A stretch of 64,000 bases of DNA from DDH964 sp963806685 (GCA_963806685.1 CAWDZB010000012.1:62001-126000); one strand, 5' to 3'; shown: positions 54,448 to 64,000, counted from the first letter of the stretch. Translations and numbers: made by a program. The notes: generated by a model not told the origin, from the sequence alone.

Positions 54448-55291
54448 ACTTTGGAAAACGGTCGGATTCCGCCTTATCCCGACAACGGCGAACCAGAAAC
54501 ATGAGTCGGAAGGGAAGCAGTCCGAAAAGGAATTTCATCAAGAAAATGAATTTCCAATCCAATTTACCAAGGGTAATTTTTTGTATTTTCTTCTGGTCGA
54601 AGCTTGAATTGGCCGCAAATGCGCTTTTCAGCGAAAGCTTTTCCAATCCAAGAAAGTCAAGAACTTTAAGCAACTCGCTGTCCTTGTCTTTGAGCAAATC
54701 CTCATACGAAACAGCTACCACCTGTTTGGGAGCCACCTTCTTCAGCTTGCCGATGGCCTTTTCGTCGCTAACATAACGAAAGACCTTTTCCGCAATCTGC
54801 CGCCACCGGCCGCCTCCCGGCCTGGCAAACATGTTCAGATTGGACAAAAGGGTGTTTTCAAACCTTCTTTGAATAACCACAAAAACCGCATGGGGGAACT
54901 GGGTCAAAAGTTCCCGGTAATAAATGGTGTGCTTTGGAGTTTTTTCAAGCCAGTATTTTGCTCCCCTTGAGGCGGCGAATTTTTCCATCAACAGCCTGAA
55001 AAATCCATAAATATCGATCAACTCCTCGTTGTCACACAAGCCCAAGGTCCCCAACCCAAGCAGTTTAAAGTAATCCTCACGTCGGTATCGTTCCACGAAC
55101 TGCCGGCAGGTTTTTCTCCCGATGAGCACGTAACGGGTGTGGCTGAACAGGTGGCTTTCATGAATGCCATGGTGTTCGGGAGCGGTGACCGCGGCCAGGT
55201 CCGGATGGCTGGCCAGCATGTTGGCCAGCCAGGTGGTGCCAGAACGGGCCGTTCCTAGCACGAATAGAGGCGTTGCGGGAGCATTCACCAT
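54422..55291 (-). CDS. Sulfotransferase (PAPS-dependent) 2
   Basis: 289 residues. 'VLGTARSGTTWLANMLASHP' near 10-29 is the 5'-phosphosulfate loop, and 'VFVVIQRRFENTLLSNL' near 135 the 3'-phosphate region; 'LEKTPKH' between them is a further conserved block. It differs in sequence from the other two sulfotransferases of the locus, so these are not recent duplicates. It overlaps the following glycosyltransferase by 26 bases, implying linked translation. Confidence 0.87.
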   Translation of the reverse strand: MVNAPATPLFVLGTARSGTTWLANMLASHPDLAAVTAPEHHGIHESHLFSHTRYVLIGRKTCRQFVERYRREDYFKLLGLGTLGLCDNEELIDIYGFFRLLMEKFAASRGAKYWLEKTPKHTIYYRELLTQFPHAVFVVIQRRFENTLLSNLNMFARPGGGRWRQIAEKVFRYVSDEKAIGKLKKVAPKQVVAVSYEDLLKDKDSELLKVLDFLGLEKLSLKSAFAANSSFDQKKIQKITLGKLDWKFIFLMKFLFGLLPFRLMFLVRRCRDKAESDRFPKFEIIKSEV

Positions 55292-55324
55292 GAGGAAACC
55301 ACCAAAAACAGAATGGGGAAGAGA

Positions 55325-56689
55325 TCAGACCTGGCCGTTGAGTATATCCGGGGCCGAAAAACAGATTTTCGAGACGCCCTCATTTGCGACAGTTATCCTG
55401 CTGCCGAAAAATTTATTATTTCTGACTAGGAGAAAGAAACAGGGCGCGATGATGTTTCCCACCTGAGCGCTGATGAGGGCATGCCCGGCAACTGAGGAGT
55501 GGCCGAGATAAAGGCCCATAACCAGCAAAAGGGCCAGGTTGAGTCTGCAAAACCGGGTAACAGCTCGCAGCAAGGCTCCCAAGAAAAGAACGCCCAACCA
55601 GGAATATACAATGGAAAACAGCAGCAGACCATAGTTGCCGAAAACATCGTACAGATCATTTTCAACCACCCGCCCGGGCGTGCGTTCGTCGGAAGATTGT
55701 TTAATGTTCAATATACTCCCAACGTTGATCCGAAAGGAAGCGCCGCCTTCTCCAAACACTGTAAAAAGAGCGCCACGGTTTCCAATCCGCTCGCCCCCTG
55801 CCGCTTCCAGGCGACTGCGAGGCGTTTGCTGGGTTAATTTTTCGATCTTGGTCAGGGTGTAATCGATCTTCTGGAAATTGCTGAAGATGAAATACAGTCC
55901 TCCCGCAAGGAGCATGAAGACGAGGGCTACCGAAAAAAAAGTGAATGCAACTCCCCTTGACCTTGAAAACAGCATGCGTCGATTAAGGATTCCTGCAAAT
56001 ATGAAGCATAAAATAATGAGGAGGGGTCCGATGAAGCCGGCCCGGGTCCCCAGGAGGAAGCAGCCTAAAATGATGGTGCCGATATAAATTAGCCGCATCA
56101 TTCCCGGTTGGTCCAGGAAGATGGTGATTGCCGCTACCAACGAGAGCAGGAGGGTCAATCCGGTGTCGTTCTGCGCATCGAAAAACCCCTTAATGCCGTA
56201 GCTGTAATCACCATAGGTCTCGAACCCGAAACCGGAGAGAAGGGAGAAAACAAGGCTGACTGCGGTCAGAACCCCGACCCAGGTCATGATGTAGAGCAGA
56301 AACTTCGGCTCCAGTTTCCTGGACCGCTCGGCGTAGAAAAGTATGGCGACGACCAGCCAGGGAAACAGGATCTTGAAAAACCGGTTGATTTCGTAACCCG
56401 GACTGTAAAGGCCCGAGAAGGAAACCCAAACCAGGTTCTCAACCAGGAAAGAGCCTACCAGGGCCAGAATGAAAAACTTCAGGGAAGGAATTCGGCACTT
56501 AAACAGGCAGTATATGCCGACAAGGGTGATAGTGCCCCGGAAAACGACTCCAACGGACAGGAGACCAACCCGTCCAGTCATCACCAAGTAGCCGTTGACC
56601 AAATCCACGACGACAGGAGAGACGACCACCAGAACGGGCAGAAGTCTTTCCCCCGCCCATTGACGATTAAAACAGTAAGGCCGAAACAT
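55325..56689 (-). CDS. O-antigen/exopolysaccharide polymerase-like (Wzy) membrane protein
   Basis: 454 residues with about ten to twelve hydrophobic helices and a large external loop near residues 260-330 that contains 'LTQQTPRSRLEAAGGERIGN'. Conserved Arg and Gly residues in that loop are usual for Wzy/WaaL proteins, which otherwise share little sequence. Family assignment is by topology and locus context. It would join repeat units in the periplasm after flipping. Confidence 0.8.
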   Translation of the reverse strand: MFRPYCFNRQWAGERLLPVLVVVSPVVVDLVNGYLVMTGRVGLLSVGVVFRGTITLVGIYCLFKCRIPSLKFFILALVGSFLVENLVWVSFSGLYSPGYEINRFFKILFPWLVVAILFYAERSRKLEPKFLLYIMTWVGVLTAVSLVFSLLSGFGFETYGDYSYGIKGFFDAQNDTGLTLLLSLVAAITIFLDQPGMMRLIYIGTIILGCFLLGTRAGFIGPLLIILCFIFAGILNRRMLFSRSRGVAFTFFSVALVFMLLAGGLYFIFSNFQKIDYTLTKIEKLTQQTPRSRLEAAGGERIGNRGALFTVFGEGGASFRINVGSILNIKQSSDERTPGRVVENDLYDVFGNYGLLLFSIVYSWLGVLFLGALLRAVTRFCRLNLALLLVMGLYLGHSSVAGHALISAQVGNIIAPCFFLLVRNNKFFGSRITVANEGVSKICFSAPDILNGQV

Positions 56690-56740
56690 CCTTATTTCAT
56701 CCCAAGTGCCGCTTGCCAGCGCGGACTTCCATTTTTCTTT

Positions 56741-58042
56741 CTACTTTCCGCGAACTGCAATCAGCCAGGAGCCGGACTCCATGGTAACCATGGAACCGGC
56801 TGCGGAGAAAGAGCTTTCGACGACATTCATTCCCGTCAAGTCCAGGTCCAGATGTCTCTCAGCCAGTACGGCAATGCTGTTGCGACCGCTCAGGATTATA
56901 GCTCCTCCCCTCTTTTCACCGTAATATCCGTCCTTGACAACATCCTTTATCATCCGGAAATACCCGTAGCCGGCCTTGGGCGTGCCGTTTCCGGAAAACA
57001 AGCCGAGTTGGCTGTTTTTTTGCTGCGGATTATCCATCAGCTTGTGAACATAAAGGTAAGAGACATTGCTGACATAGCACTCGTAAACAACCTTTATCAG
57101 GTGACTCATGAATGCGGGAGAATTGATGACCACGTTCGCCTTCGCGGGGGCGACATCGACATTCCATTCCGAAATGACTCTCAGCTTGCCTGGTGGGTTG
57201 AAATCATAAGAACCGAAGGCACTGGGTAGATTATCGACATCCACATAATTTTCATATAGGTGGAATGAGACGAAATCGACCCGGGGATCCTGGGCCAAGC
57301 CTTGGGCAAAGGGATAATACGGCTTATCGTGGAGGTCGGGCTTCAAAAGCCCGGTGGTAAATCCCGAACCACCCACCCTGAATCCACTATCCTGGCTCTT
57401 GATGGCATCGAAAGCACTCTTAAATACGGTGGGAAACTCCCCCGGACTGCCCCAGAAAAAAAGAGCGGCATCCGGTTCGTTGCCAATTTCGAAGAGCCAC
57501 TGTCGCAGATTGGCCTTTCCATACCGGCTGCTCAGAGCGCCAAGGAGCTTGTTGACCAATTGCGAATATTCACCCTCGGCATCCAGGGGAGGGAAGCGGT
57601 TTACAAAGGCTTCCTGGGTAGAAATTTTCTTCCTCTGCCCCTCTCCGAGTCCTTTCAACCACCGACTTTTTTTTTGCTCATTGGTAGGGAAACCGACCGG
57701 AAAATTGGAAAGGCAAACCAGCGGTACGAACCCATCGGCCACTACCTTGTCGATATCGGCAACAACGTCCCTTACGGGGTCCTTGCGCTTTCGGGTCCAC
57801 AGCTCGTAAAACCTGACATCCGTGAACCCATCTGACCTGATTTGTCGTAATGCTTTTTTTTCAAAATCCACATGCTGAAGGAATCCGAGATTAAAACCAA
57901 GGTGAAGCAACTGCGACGGAAGGCTGCCGGGTGGGGAAATCCTAACCGACGACAGTTGCCCCTCCTGGGCAAAGCCGGAACATGGCAGTATGCACCCAAA
58001 AATGGCTAGAAGAAGCAAATACTTGCGAAATTTTTCCGCCAT
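56741..58042 (-). CDS. Secreted glycoside hydrolase, GH39/clan A-like
   Basis: 433 residues with a cleavable signal peptide ('LLLLAIFGCILPCSGFAQ'). TIM-barrel features: 'DGFTDVRFYELWTRK' near 75, the acid/base region 'LFEIGNEPD' near 185 and the nucleophile region 'LRVISEWNVD' near 283, both Glu located at strand ends as in clan GH-A. The rest resembles beta-xylosidase/endoglycosidase GH39 proteins seen in polysaccharide loci. It may trim or release the polymer in the periplasm. Family assignment is from motif spacing, so the exact GH number is tentative. Confidence 0.75.
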   Translation of the reverse strand: MAEKFRKYLLLLAIFGCILPCSGFAQEGQLSSVRISPPGSLPSQLLHLGFNLGFLQHVDFEKKALRQIRSDGFTDVRFYELWTRKRKDPVRDVVADIDKVVADGFVPLVCLSNFPVGFPTNEQKKSRWLKGLGEGQRKKISTQEAFVNRFPPLDAEGEYSQLVNKLLGALSSRYGKANLRQWLFEIGNEPDAALFFWGSPGEFPTVFKSAFDAIKSQDSGFRVGGSGFTTGLLKPDLHDKPYYPFAQGLAQDPRVDFVSFHLYENYVDVDNLPSAFGSYDFNPPGKLRVISEWNVDVAPAKANVVINSPAFMSHLIKVVYECYVSNVSYLYVHKLMDNPQQKNSQLGLFSGNGTPKAGYGYFRMIKDVVKDGYYGEKRGGAIILSGRNSIAVLAERHLDLDLTGMNVVESSFSAAGSMVTMESGSWLIAVRGK

Positions 58043-58075
58043 GACGGTGCTCCTTTTAAAAGTGAGGGGAAAGTC

Positions 58076-58942
58076 TCAGCGACGATCGGTCCTAGCCTGG
58101 TCTTCATCTTTTTCGATCAGGGTCCAGAGTCTGGGTTTGCCGTTGCAAATACGGTAAAAGTCGGCCGCACCGGCACCAATTTTCGGCCCGAAACACTTGG
58201 TGAGGACCATTCTGAACCACACCCGGCACCAGCGACTAGCCAGATGCAAGGAGAAAATCTTTAGCCCATTTTTCCTGCGCGCCCGGGCGATCTCTCGTAA
58301 AACCATGGGGGTTGTCTCGGGCCTTTTGCTGACCCCTCCATGCTGCATACCGGCCACAACGAAGCCGGGAACATGATGAGCCCGGCCGTCAAGAAGCTCC
58401 CTCATCAAAAATTCGTAATCTCCGGTGACCCGGAATGATTCATCAAATAACCCATGCTTTTCGAACAAGTGGCGATGATGCATCGTTCCGGGATGCGGAA
58501 TCGACATCCGCGTCTTGAAATGCGGGCCGGCTTTTTCCCAGGGCTCGCCAATGGTGTAGAGCACCGACTCATTTTCCCCGACGATATTGACCTTGCCGTA
58601 TACAACCCTGCAGGCCGGGTACGCGGTCTGCAAGTGAGGCAACATCCGCTCAAGAACGTCGGGCGCCCAGAAGAAATCATCGGCACCGAGAAAACAAATC
58701 CACTCACCCCGGGCATGGGGAATGGCCTTGTTCCATGCGTGATAAATGCCCCGGTCAGGGGCTGAGTCCCAGTAATTGATCGATTTCTGGTTGTGTCTGA
58801 TGATTTCAATCGAACCGTCAGTCGAACCGCCATCAATTATAATCAACTCGACCGAGGGATATGTCTGCTGGATCACGCTGAAAATACAGCGTTGCAGGGT
58901 TTGTGATCCATTATAAACAGCCAACACGACTGAAATAAGCAT
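58076..58942 (-). CDS. Glycosyltransferase family 2
   Basis: 288 residues. 'ISVVLAVYNGSQTLQRCIFSVIQQTYPSVELIIIDGGSTDGS' at 3-45 is the GT-A nucleotide-sugar fold, with 'DRGIYHAWNKAIPHARGEWICFLGADD' (DxD-like) near 63-90. It is a typical WcaA/WbbD-like inverting enzyme that adds a sugar to the lipid-linked unit. Located between the hydrolase and the AT-rich sulfotransferase. No membrane segment. Confidence 0.93.
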   Translation of the reverse strand: MLISVVLAVYNGSQTLQRCIFSVIQQTYPSVELIIIDGGSTDGSIEIIRHNQKSINYWDSAPDRGIYHAWNKAIPHARGEWICFLGADDFFWAPDVLERMLPHLQTAYPACRVVYGKVNIVGENESVLYTIGEPWEKAGPHFKTRMSIPHPGTMHHRHLFEKHGLFDESFRVTGDYEFLMRELLDGRAHHVPGFVVAGMQHGGVSKRPETTPMVLREIARARRKNGLKIFSLHLASRWCRVWFRMVLTKCFGPKIGAGAADFYRICNGKPRLWTLIEKDEDQARTDRR

Positions 58943-58970
58943 TTCTAAAAAACCCCTTTAAGAGATTTAT

Positions 58971-59768
58971 TCAAATATAACCGAACCTCTCCATTTCTTT
59001 TTGCCACTTGTTTTCTATTTTTTTTATTATCTCCCCGGGAATCTCCTCCCGCCATTGACCCGTCTTTCCGGCTCTTACAAAGGAAATGTCCTTTCTGGTT
59101 TTACTTGTTTCTTTCCAGTCTGCATGTTGCATTTTTTCAAGTCTTTTCATATTTGAAAAAGAACTCTTTTCTACACATGCATCAATTTCTTTTTGTGTTC
59201 TCGACAAACCCAAAAAATTGGAAATTTTTTGAAGTTGGTCCGATGTTCTTTCCAACATATTTTCATAACTTAATAAAAGAAAATTTTCGTCTTTTTCTCG
59301 TGCACCAACCCAACTGCCAACATTTTCCGCCCAGGACCCAAAAGGATCCAATTCTCCACACAAAAACATTTCAATAAATTTATTAATGGAAAGGTCATCC
59401 CTAATTTTACCCACTTTTTTACAATGATAAAAATATGAAAGGGCTACATCTCTGGGATCCCTTACGATATAAATAACTTTTTTGTATAGAGGATTAAAAT
59501 ATTCATGACTTTTTAAATATCGGGGGTAAGGAAAACTTTTTAATTTAGGGCCGGAATTTTTATATACATCTGGGATAAGCGACTCTATATTTTTAAAATC
59601 AATTTTTTTATCTTTAAAAACCAGGTTCCCGATAAGAAACCGAGTCCAGGTGTTCCCGGACTTTGGATAGGAAATTATGAAAATATCATCTGGGAAAACT
59701 GTCAGGTGTCGCCCTCCTCTTTCCCACCTCAACGATTTTCGTAAAAAACGTCTGAATTCTTGCCGCAT
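58971..59768 (-). CDS. Sulfotransferase (Sulfotransfer_1 type) 3, AT-rich
   Basis: 265 residues with all three classic motifs: 'IISYPKSGNTWTRFL' near 30-44 (5'-PSB), 'YIVRDPRDVALSYFYHC' near 101-117 (3'-PB), and 'VRAGKTGQWREEIPGE' near 231-246. It is closest to the aryl/alkyl or carbohydrate cytosolic sulfotransferases. The DNA is far more AT-rich than any other gene in the window, with codons such as AAA, TTT and ATA, a sign of recent acquisition from a low-GC donor. It is in line with the locus and probably expressed with it. Confidence 0.9.
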   Translation of the reverse strand: MRQEFRRFLRKSLRWERGGRHLTVFPDDIFIISYPKSGNTWTRFLIGNLVFKDKKIDFKNIESLIPDVYKNSGPKLKSFPYPRYLKSHEYFNPLYKKVIYIVRDPRDVALSYFYHCKKVGKIRDDLSINKFIEMFLCGELDPFGSWAENVGSWVGAREKDENFLLLSYENMLERTSDQLQKISNFLGLSRTQKEIDACVEKSSFSNMKRLEKMQHADWKETSKTRKDISFVRAGKTGQWREEIPGEIIKKIENKWQKEMERFGYI

Positions 59769-59777
59769 CTAAAATTC

Positions 59778-61143
59778 CTATTTTGCAAAAAGAAAATTTT
59801 TCCTGAAATTCATATGGGTCCACAGCCCCGTGTGCTTTTTGGCGCTCAACAGCATGGAAATGTTTTGCAGAGTCATTCCAAACGCCGCCGATGCCGCGAC
59901 CCCCTGGGCTCCCCAATATTTTACGACCCAAACCGACAGGAGAACCGTCACCATGCCGCAGAGGAAGGTAATTCGCATCATGGTATCCTGGTGTCCAGTC
60001 ATGACCAGGGTCATCCCGCAAGAGCCCGATGCTACGTTGACCATCTGGCCAAGGCTCAAAAAAGCCAGGATCAAACTCCCTTCCTGGTAAAAACTGCCAA
60101 AAACCAGGGAAAGGATCGGGCCGCCAAAGGCGACAAAACAAAGCAAAACCAGAAATGAGGGGATACCGCACAAGGTCGCCGTCGACCGCAGGGCTCTCTC
60201 CAATTGGCCCTTGCGCCCCTGGGCGTATAGTTCGGCGATGATGGGCGGTACCACCGCATTAACAATAACAAGGGGTACGGCTACCAAGGTCACAAGGCGG
60301 AAGGCGGCGCCGTAGAGGGCCACCTCGCCCTGCGGGCGGAAAAAACCAAGAATCCACAAGGCCGCCTGGGTCAGGAGAAAATAGGTCAGGTTCGTGGCCC
60401 ATTGGGGGCGGGATATCCGACTCAGCTCCTTTTGCCCAAGGTCGCCCTCCCCCTGAAGAGTCCCTAACCTGCGCCGCAGGATGATCCCCGCCACCAGGGC
60501 GCTCGTTGCTCCCGCCACTACGGAAAGCGCGATCACCTCCCTGAGTTCGCAATGCCCCTGGAGCACCCAGAGGCCGCCGAAAAGGGCCGCGGAAAGAACA
60601 CTGGTCACCAAGCCGCCGAAAATAGTAGCCAGGCGAATGTCGTGAAACCCCCGAAAGCTTTCCGCCAACAGCCCTTGAAAGGTCAGAACCACGATCCATA
60701 ACGCCGCCAGTCCCATTACGGTGGTCATCACCGGGGAATGGAAAGCCTGCATGGCCAGCCATTTCCCCCCCTCCGAATGCCACTACCATAGCGACGGCAA
60801 TGGCCCCGAGGGTTCCGTTGCGAAAGACGAGGCGAATCGCCCGAGCCGCCCGCCCGGGTTTTCCGGTCCCCAGCGATTCCGCGACCAGCTTCACCACGGC
60901 CTGGTTCATTCCCAACTGCGCGACCATGGCAGAAACTGCAGCCAGACTGAAAACCAGAAAATACACACCCATGGCTTCAGGTGAAAGGAGCCTGGCCAAA
61001 AGGGCGCTGACCGCCAGTCCCGAAAAAGCTGTTATGAGCTTTCCGGCGAAAGCCCAGGCACTCCCCGTCAGAAGCCGCCTTTTCAAAGAGCGGAAAACAT
61101 CCGTCTCCCGCGTGGTCGCACATCCTTCTTCAATTGTCCCCAT
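59778..61143 (-). pseudogene. Polysaccharide flippase (Wzx), frameshifted
   Basis: Frame 1 (from 61143) begins 'MGTIEEGCATTRETDVFRSL', with helices to about residue 130; frame 2 (from about 60770 to 59778) continues 'MQAFHSPVMTTVMGLAALWI' through the end. Joined they make a 14-helix membrane protein of about 455 residues of the MATE/Wzx type. The break lies in a run of seven G on the coding strand near 60770; six G would restore the frame. Either a replication/sequencing slip or a phase-variable tract. The intact protein would flip lipid-linked repeat units across the inner membrane. Confidence 0.85.
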
Positions 61144-61325
61144 CTCTATTGGTATCCATCTTTTGGGGAAATAATAATCAGTTCAAAAAAACCGGGGTGG
61201 GCCTTCTGGGAGGGATGGTGAATTTCCCGATGCAAGTCCACGCAAAACCATGAGCCTGCAAATTAAGCTGAAAAACAAAATTTCCTTCCGAATTACCAAA
61301 CTTTTTCAGGCTCCCTCATCTAAAT

Positions 61326-62554
61326 TCACTTTTCCCGGCCTGGCCTTTTCCACTTGAGGGCGCCCTTAACTTCCTCCCATCGTCCACGGTCTTCCACAGG
61401 CATTCTGGCAAAGTACTCCTTGAGGAAGGCGGCAAGGACCGCCAGGAAACCAGCCACGAAGGTCGCCAGCAATACGATAAGGCTTCGCCTCGGCCTGCTT
61501 TTCTTGTCAGGGACGACCGCATCGTCCAGAACCTGCAGGGTAGATGTATCTCTGGCCTCGTTTATTTTTGCTAGTTCGTCTTGTTTGGTGAGCAACTCGA
61601 AAAGGGCCTCCTGGGTTTTATAATCCCGCATCAGGCGAGCATACCGAACGCCCAATTCCGGGACCTCGGAAGCCGGGACGAAGATGTCGTCGGAGTATTC
61701 TTCCCCGTGGGGGACTGCTCCAGCTTCCGGATTTGCCCCTTCATCTGAGCGATGCCTTCCCGCAGGGCCTTGACTTCGTAGTTCTGCTCGGTCTGGTAGG
61801 AGAGGTGAACCCCAAGCTCCACTTCTTTACTGGCAAGCTGGGCCTTCAACTGGGCAATGGCGTCGATGATGGCGGTCGCCTGGTCGTCGATGCGAATGGC
61901 CTTGTTTTTTTCCTGAAAGTCCTTCATGGCGTCTTCGGCATTGGCCAGGTCCCGCTTTACCAGGGCCAGCCGTTTCTCCAGGAAAACTCTTTCCCTGCCG
62001 CTGCTGGATAGGTTAAGCCTGACATTGAGGTCCTTCAATCCCTTGACGTACTGGTTGGCGATGGCAGCGGCCCGCTGGGGGTCTTCGTCGTCTACGCTGA
62101 TGGAGATGATACCGTCTTCCTTTCCAAGGGAAACCGTTACATGATCCGCCAGAGCCTGGTAGGTTTTCACCCTATAACCCACGTCATATACTTTCATCAG
62201 GTCGAAGCGGTCAATAATGGCGTCGGAAATGGTCCGGCTCTGCAACATTCCCACGTAGCGGTCTGCCGTGGATCCTTCCGTGGAGATTCCGGCCAGAGAG
62301 GCCAGATCGCCCACATTGCCGAGAAGAGAGCTGATGCCGGATGTGGGGCTGGGGGGGGGGAGAATGCGCGCCGTGGCAGTAAATATGTTGGGCAGAAGAA
62401 ATGATGCCCCACACGAAAGCACCAATGCCGAAATACAGGTGACGAGGATCATCTTCTTGTTTCTCGCCAGAACGAGAAGGTAATCCAAAAGGTTAATTTC
62501 TTCTTCCGTCCCGTCGACATGAACGGCCAGGTTTTGGTGTTTCCCGTGTTCCAT
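61326..62554 (-). pseudogene. Chain-length determinant (Wzz-like), frameshifted
   Basis: Frame 1 (from 62554) covers an N-terminal helix, a periplasmic coiled-coil and 'IANQYVKGLKDLNVRLNLSS', ending where the frame is lost near 61710. Frame 2 (61655 to 61326) resumes 'GVRYARLMRDYKTQEALFEL' and the second helix 'SLIVLLATFVAGFLAVLAAF'. One base is missing in a short C-run near 61712; inserting it yields a continuous protein of about 410 residues. It would set polymer length with the polymerase. It sits next to the export protein gene. Single-base loss may be a sequencing fault or true decay. Confidence 0.85.
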
Positions 62555-62611
62555 AATTTATTCCTGCAGCCCTTGGTTGGCAACCCTGTTAAACCCCGAT
62601 GGCGGGGGCGG

Positions 62612-64000
62612 TTAAAACGACGCCACAGCCGCCGCCCCAAGAGCCATTTGGTAGAGAATGGTCGTGATGTCCTTTACTTCCCGAAGCACGTCGAACCGGG
62701 CCACCTTTTCCGGCACCAGGACCGTATCTCCCGGGTAGAGTTCGGTCCCCTCAAAGCCCCCTGCCACCCAGCGGTGGTTGCTGCCGTCCCAGTGGATTCC
62801 AAGGCCACTCTGGGGTTTGCTAAGCACTGTGCCGTCAGCCCGGACAACAAACATCTCATCGCTGTTGGCATTTTCCGTCGGCCCGCCCACCTTGGAGAGA
62901 TAGTAAGAAACGGTCTCTCCCGAACGGTAGGCCAGGGAAACCGGGTTGTAGACCTGGCCAAGGACGCTGACCGCCTTGGGATTCTCCGGGATCGTCACCG
63001 TATCGCCGTTCATTACCTCTATATCGGAGTCGCTCCCCTTGAAGACCGAAAGGGGAGCCAAGTGCACCACCATCCTTCCGGTAGCCGATGTCTCCTGCAG
63101 CTTCTGCGTCAGCGTCCGCCGACTCTCCAGCAACGCCTTGGCCGACTGCAGCTCTTCCGGGCTCAGGGCCCCCAATGCAATCTCCGAGGCGGTCCGGGAG
63201 ATCTCCTGCTCCTGCTCGAAGATCAGCTTCTCCAGGCGCTCACCCTGCGTCTGTTTCGCCGAGGCACGGGTGAACACCGCCCCGCGCAGATAGGCTCCAT
63301 CGGCGAAACCGCCTGCTCGCTCCAGGACCGAGCTCAGCTTCTCCCCCTTGGCGATGGTGTAGGTTCCCGGGAAGAGCACCCGTCCCGACACCTCGACGGT
63401 ATGTTCCTCGGCGTAGTCGGGAATCGCCCTGACGGACAGGTGGTCCTCAGGTTTCAGAGCCAGGTTCTGTCCGGGATCGCCCTGTAGCGCCTGCTCCAGG
63501 TTGATCAGAATCCGTTTCGTGTAGCTTTTCCGCCCGGCCGGGATGAAGCGGGTCAGCTCGGCTTCGGCAAGGTAGGCACTGCGCTTGACGTTGCCGGCCG
63601 TGGCAATCAGGTCCCGTATCGTCATCTGGTCATAGTACCGGTAGGGGCCGGGATTCAGCACCGCGCCCGTTACGGTGATGGTGGGAACATCCTCCATCTC
63701 GGCACGGGAGAAGATGCGGACCTCGTCGAATTTCTGCAAGGGGAGGTTCTGGCTTGGATCGCCGGTCAGCGCCCGGCCTAGATCAACGGTGAGCTTCTGC
63801 GGCCGGAAGTCGGGCGGAACCAGACGCAGCACTTGCGCCATTCCGGGGTAGTAATCCGGCAACAGGTTGTCGTAGGGGGTGAGCAGGTCCGCAAGGCGCA
63901 TCCCTTCACTCAGTTGGTAGCGACCGGGACGGGCAACATATCCCGTCAGGGAAACGTAGGAAGCACTCGTCGGGGCTATCGGCGCCACCAGCACCAGGTC
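62612..64000 (-). CDS. Polysaccharide export protein with SLBB domains (Wza-like), partial at right edge
   Basis: At least 462 residues are visible; the N-terminus lies beyond the window. Repeated SLBB/beta-grasp segments are present, each starting like 'VSGRVLFPGTYTIAKGEKLSSVLERAGG' and 'TGAVLNPGPYRYYDQMTIRDLIATAG', with at least four copies. The C-terminal half includes a charged coiled segment ('LIFEQEQEISRTASEIALGAL') and 'DTVLVPEKVARFDVLREVKDITTILYQMALGA', ending in a hydrophobic helix. This is an outer-membrane export or periplasmic adaptor component of the Wzx/Wzy locus. The usual signal peptide and lipobox cannot be seen. Confidence 0.88.
   Translation of the reverse strand, partial: DLVLVAPIAPTSASYVSLTGYVARPGRYQLSEGMRLADLLTPYDNLLPDYYPGMAQVLRLVPPDFRPQKLTVDLGRALTGDPSQNLPLQKFDEVRIFSRAEMEDVPTITVTGAVLNPGPYRYYDQMTIRDLIATAGNVKRSAYLAEAELTRFIPAGRKSYTKRILINLEQALQGDPGQNLALKPEDHLSVRAIPDYAEEHTVEVSGRVLFPGTYTIAKGEKLSSVLERAGGFADGAYLRGAVFTRASAKQTQGERLEKLIFEQEQEISRTASEIALGALSPEELQSAKALLESRRTLTQKLQETSATGRMVVHLAPLSVFKGSDSDIEVMNGDTVTIPENPKAVSVLGQVYNPVSLAYRSGETVSYYLSKVGGPTENANSDEMFVVRADGTVLSKPQSGLGIHWDGSNHRWVAGGFEGTELYPGDTVLVPEKVARFDVLREVKDITTILYQMALGAAAVASF

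Overview
The window is about 60% G+C and looks like chromosomal DNA of a Deltaproteobacterium, most likely the Geobacter/Desulfuromonas/Pelobacter group (Desulfuromonadia). This is inferred from gene content: hybrid two-component kinases, hydrogenase maturation genes, lactate oxidation genes, a small Cys-rich lipoprotein family, a probable selenoprotein and many dispersed intergenic palindromes. No ribosomal RNA, CRISPR array or prophage is visible. One tRNA is present.

Layout. Positions 1-9400 hold the end of a soluble transhydrogenase, a 5TM/PAS hybrid kinase and a three-gene RND efflux operon (outer-membrane factor, adaptor, pump). Positions 9500-9971 (minus) hold a TrxC-type thioredoxin whose active-site position is an in-frame TGA followed by a hairpin, best read as selenocysteine. 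Positions 10200-17300 are a looser region: short palindromic repeats, a gene-fragment duplication, HAD and metallophosphoesterase genes, a duplicated-domain lipoprotein, an orphan response regulator, a SYLF protein, another lipoprotein and a transposase remnant. Positions 18094-21725 are hypABCDE, the NiFe-hydrogenase maturation set without hypF, interrupted by a palindromic repeat between hypD and hypE. Positions 21900-31800 are housekeeping and stress genes: RNA methyltransferase, ferritin-like protein, crotonase, YhdH reductase with its divergent HxlR regulator, a REC-GAF-GGDEF cyclase, plsY, mltG and a macro-domain protein. Then come tRNA-Ala and a minus-strand block with a GAF kinase, a DksA-type protein, a membrane protein and radA.

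Positions 36566-40728 form a lactate module: nickel-dependent lactate racemase (larA), an FAD subunit and an Fe-S subunit of a D-lactate/glycolate-type dehydrogenase. It is followed by a sigma-54 activator with two cysteine-motif PAS domains and a clear promoter/operator. Positions 42900-48218 hold a DUF302 protein, an unusual MoaA-like radical SAM enzyme with a long structured leader, a PP-loop thiouridylase-like protein and a secreted subtilase.

From 48540 to the right edge, everything is on the minus strand and forms a Wzx/Wzy-type exopolysaccharide locus: export protein, chain-length determinant, flippase, polymerase, initiating phosphosugar transferase, glycosyltransferases, an epimerase, a glycoside hydrolase and three different sulfotransferases. 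This suggests a sulfated polymer. Three genes of this locus carry single-base frameshifts, and one sulfotransferase is strongly AT-rich and probably acquired.
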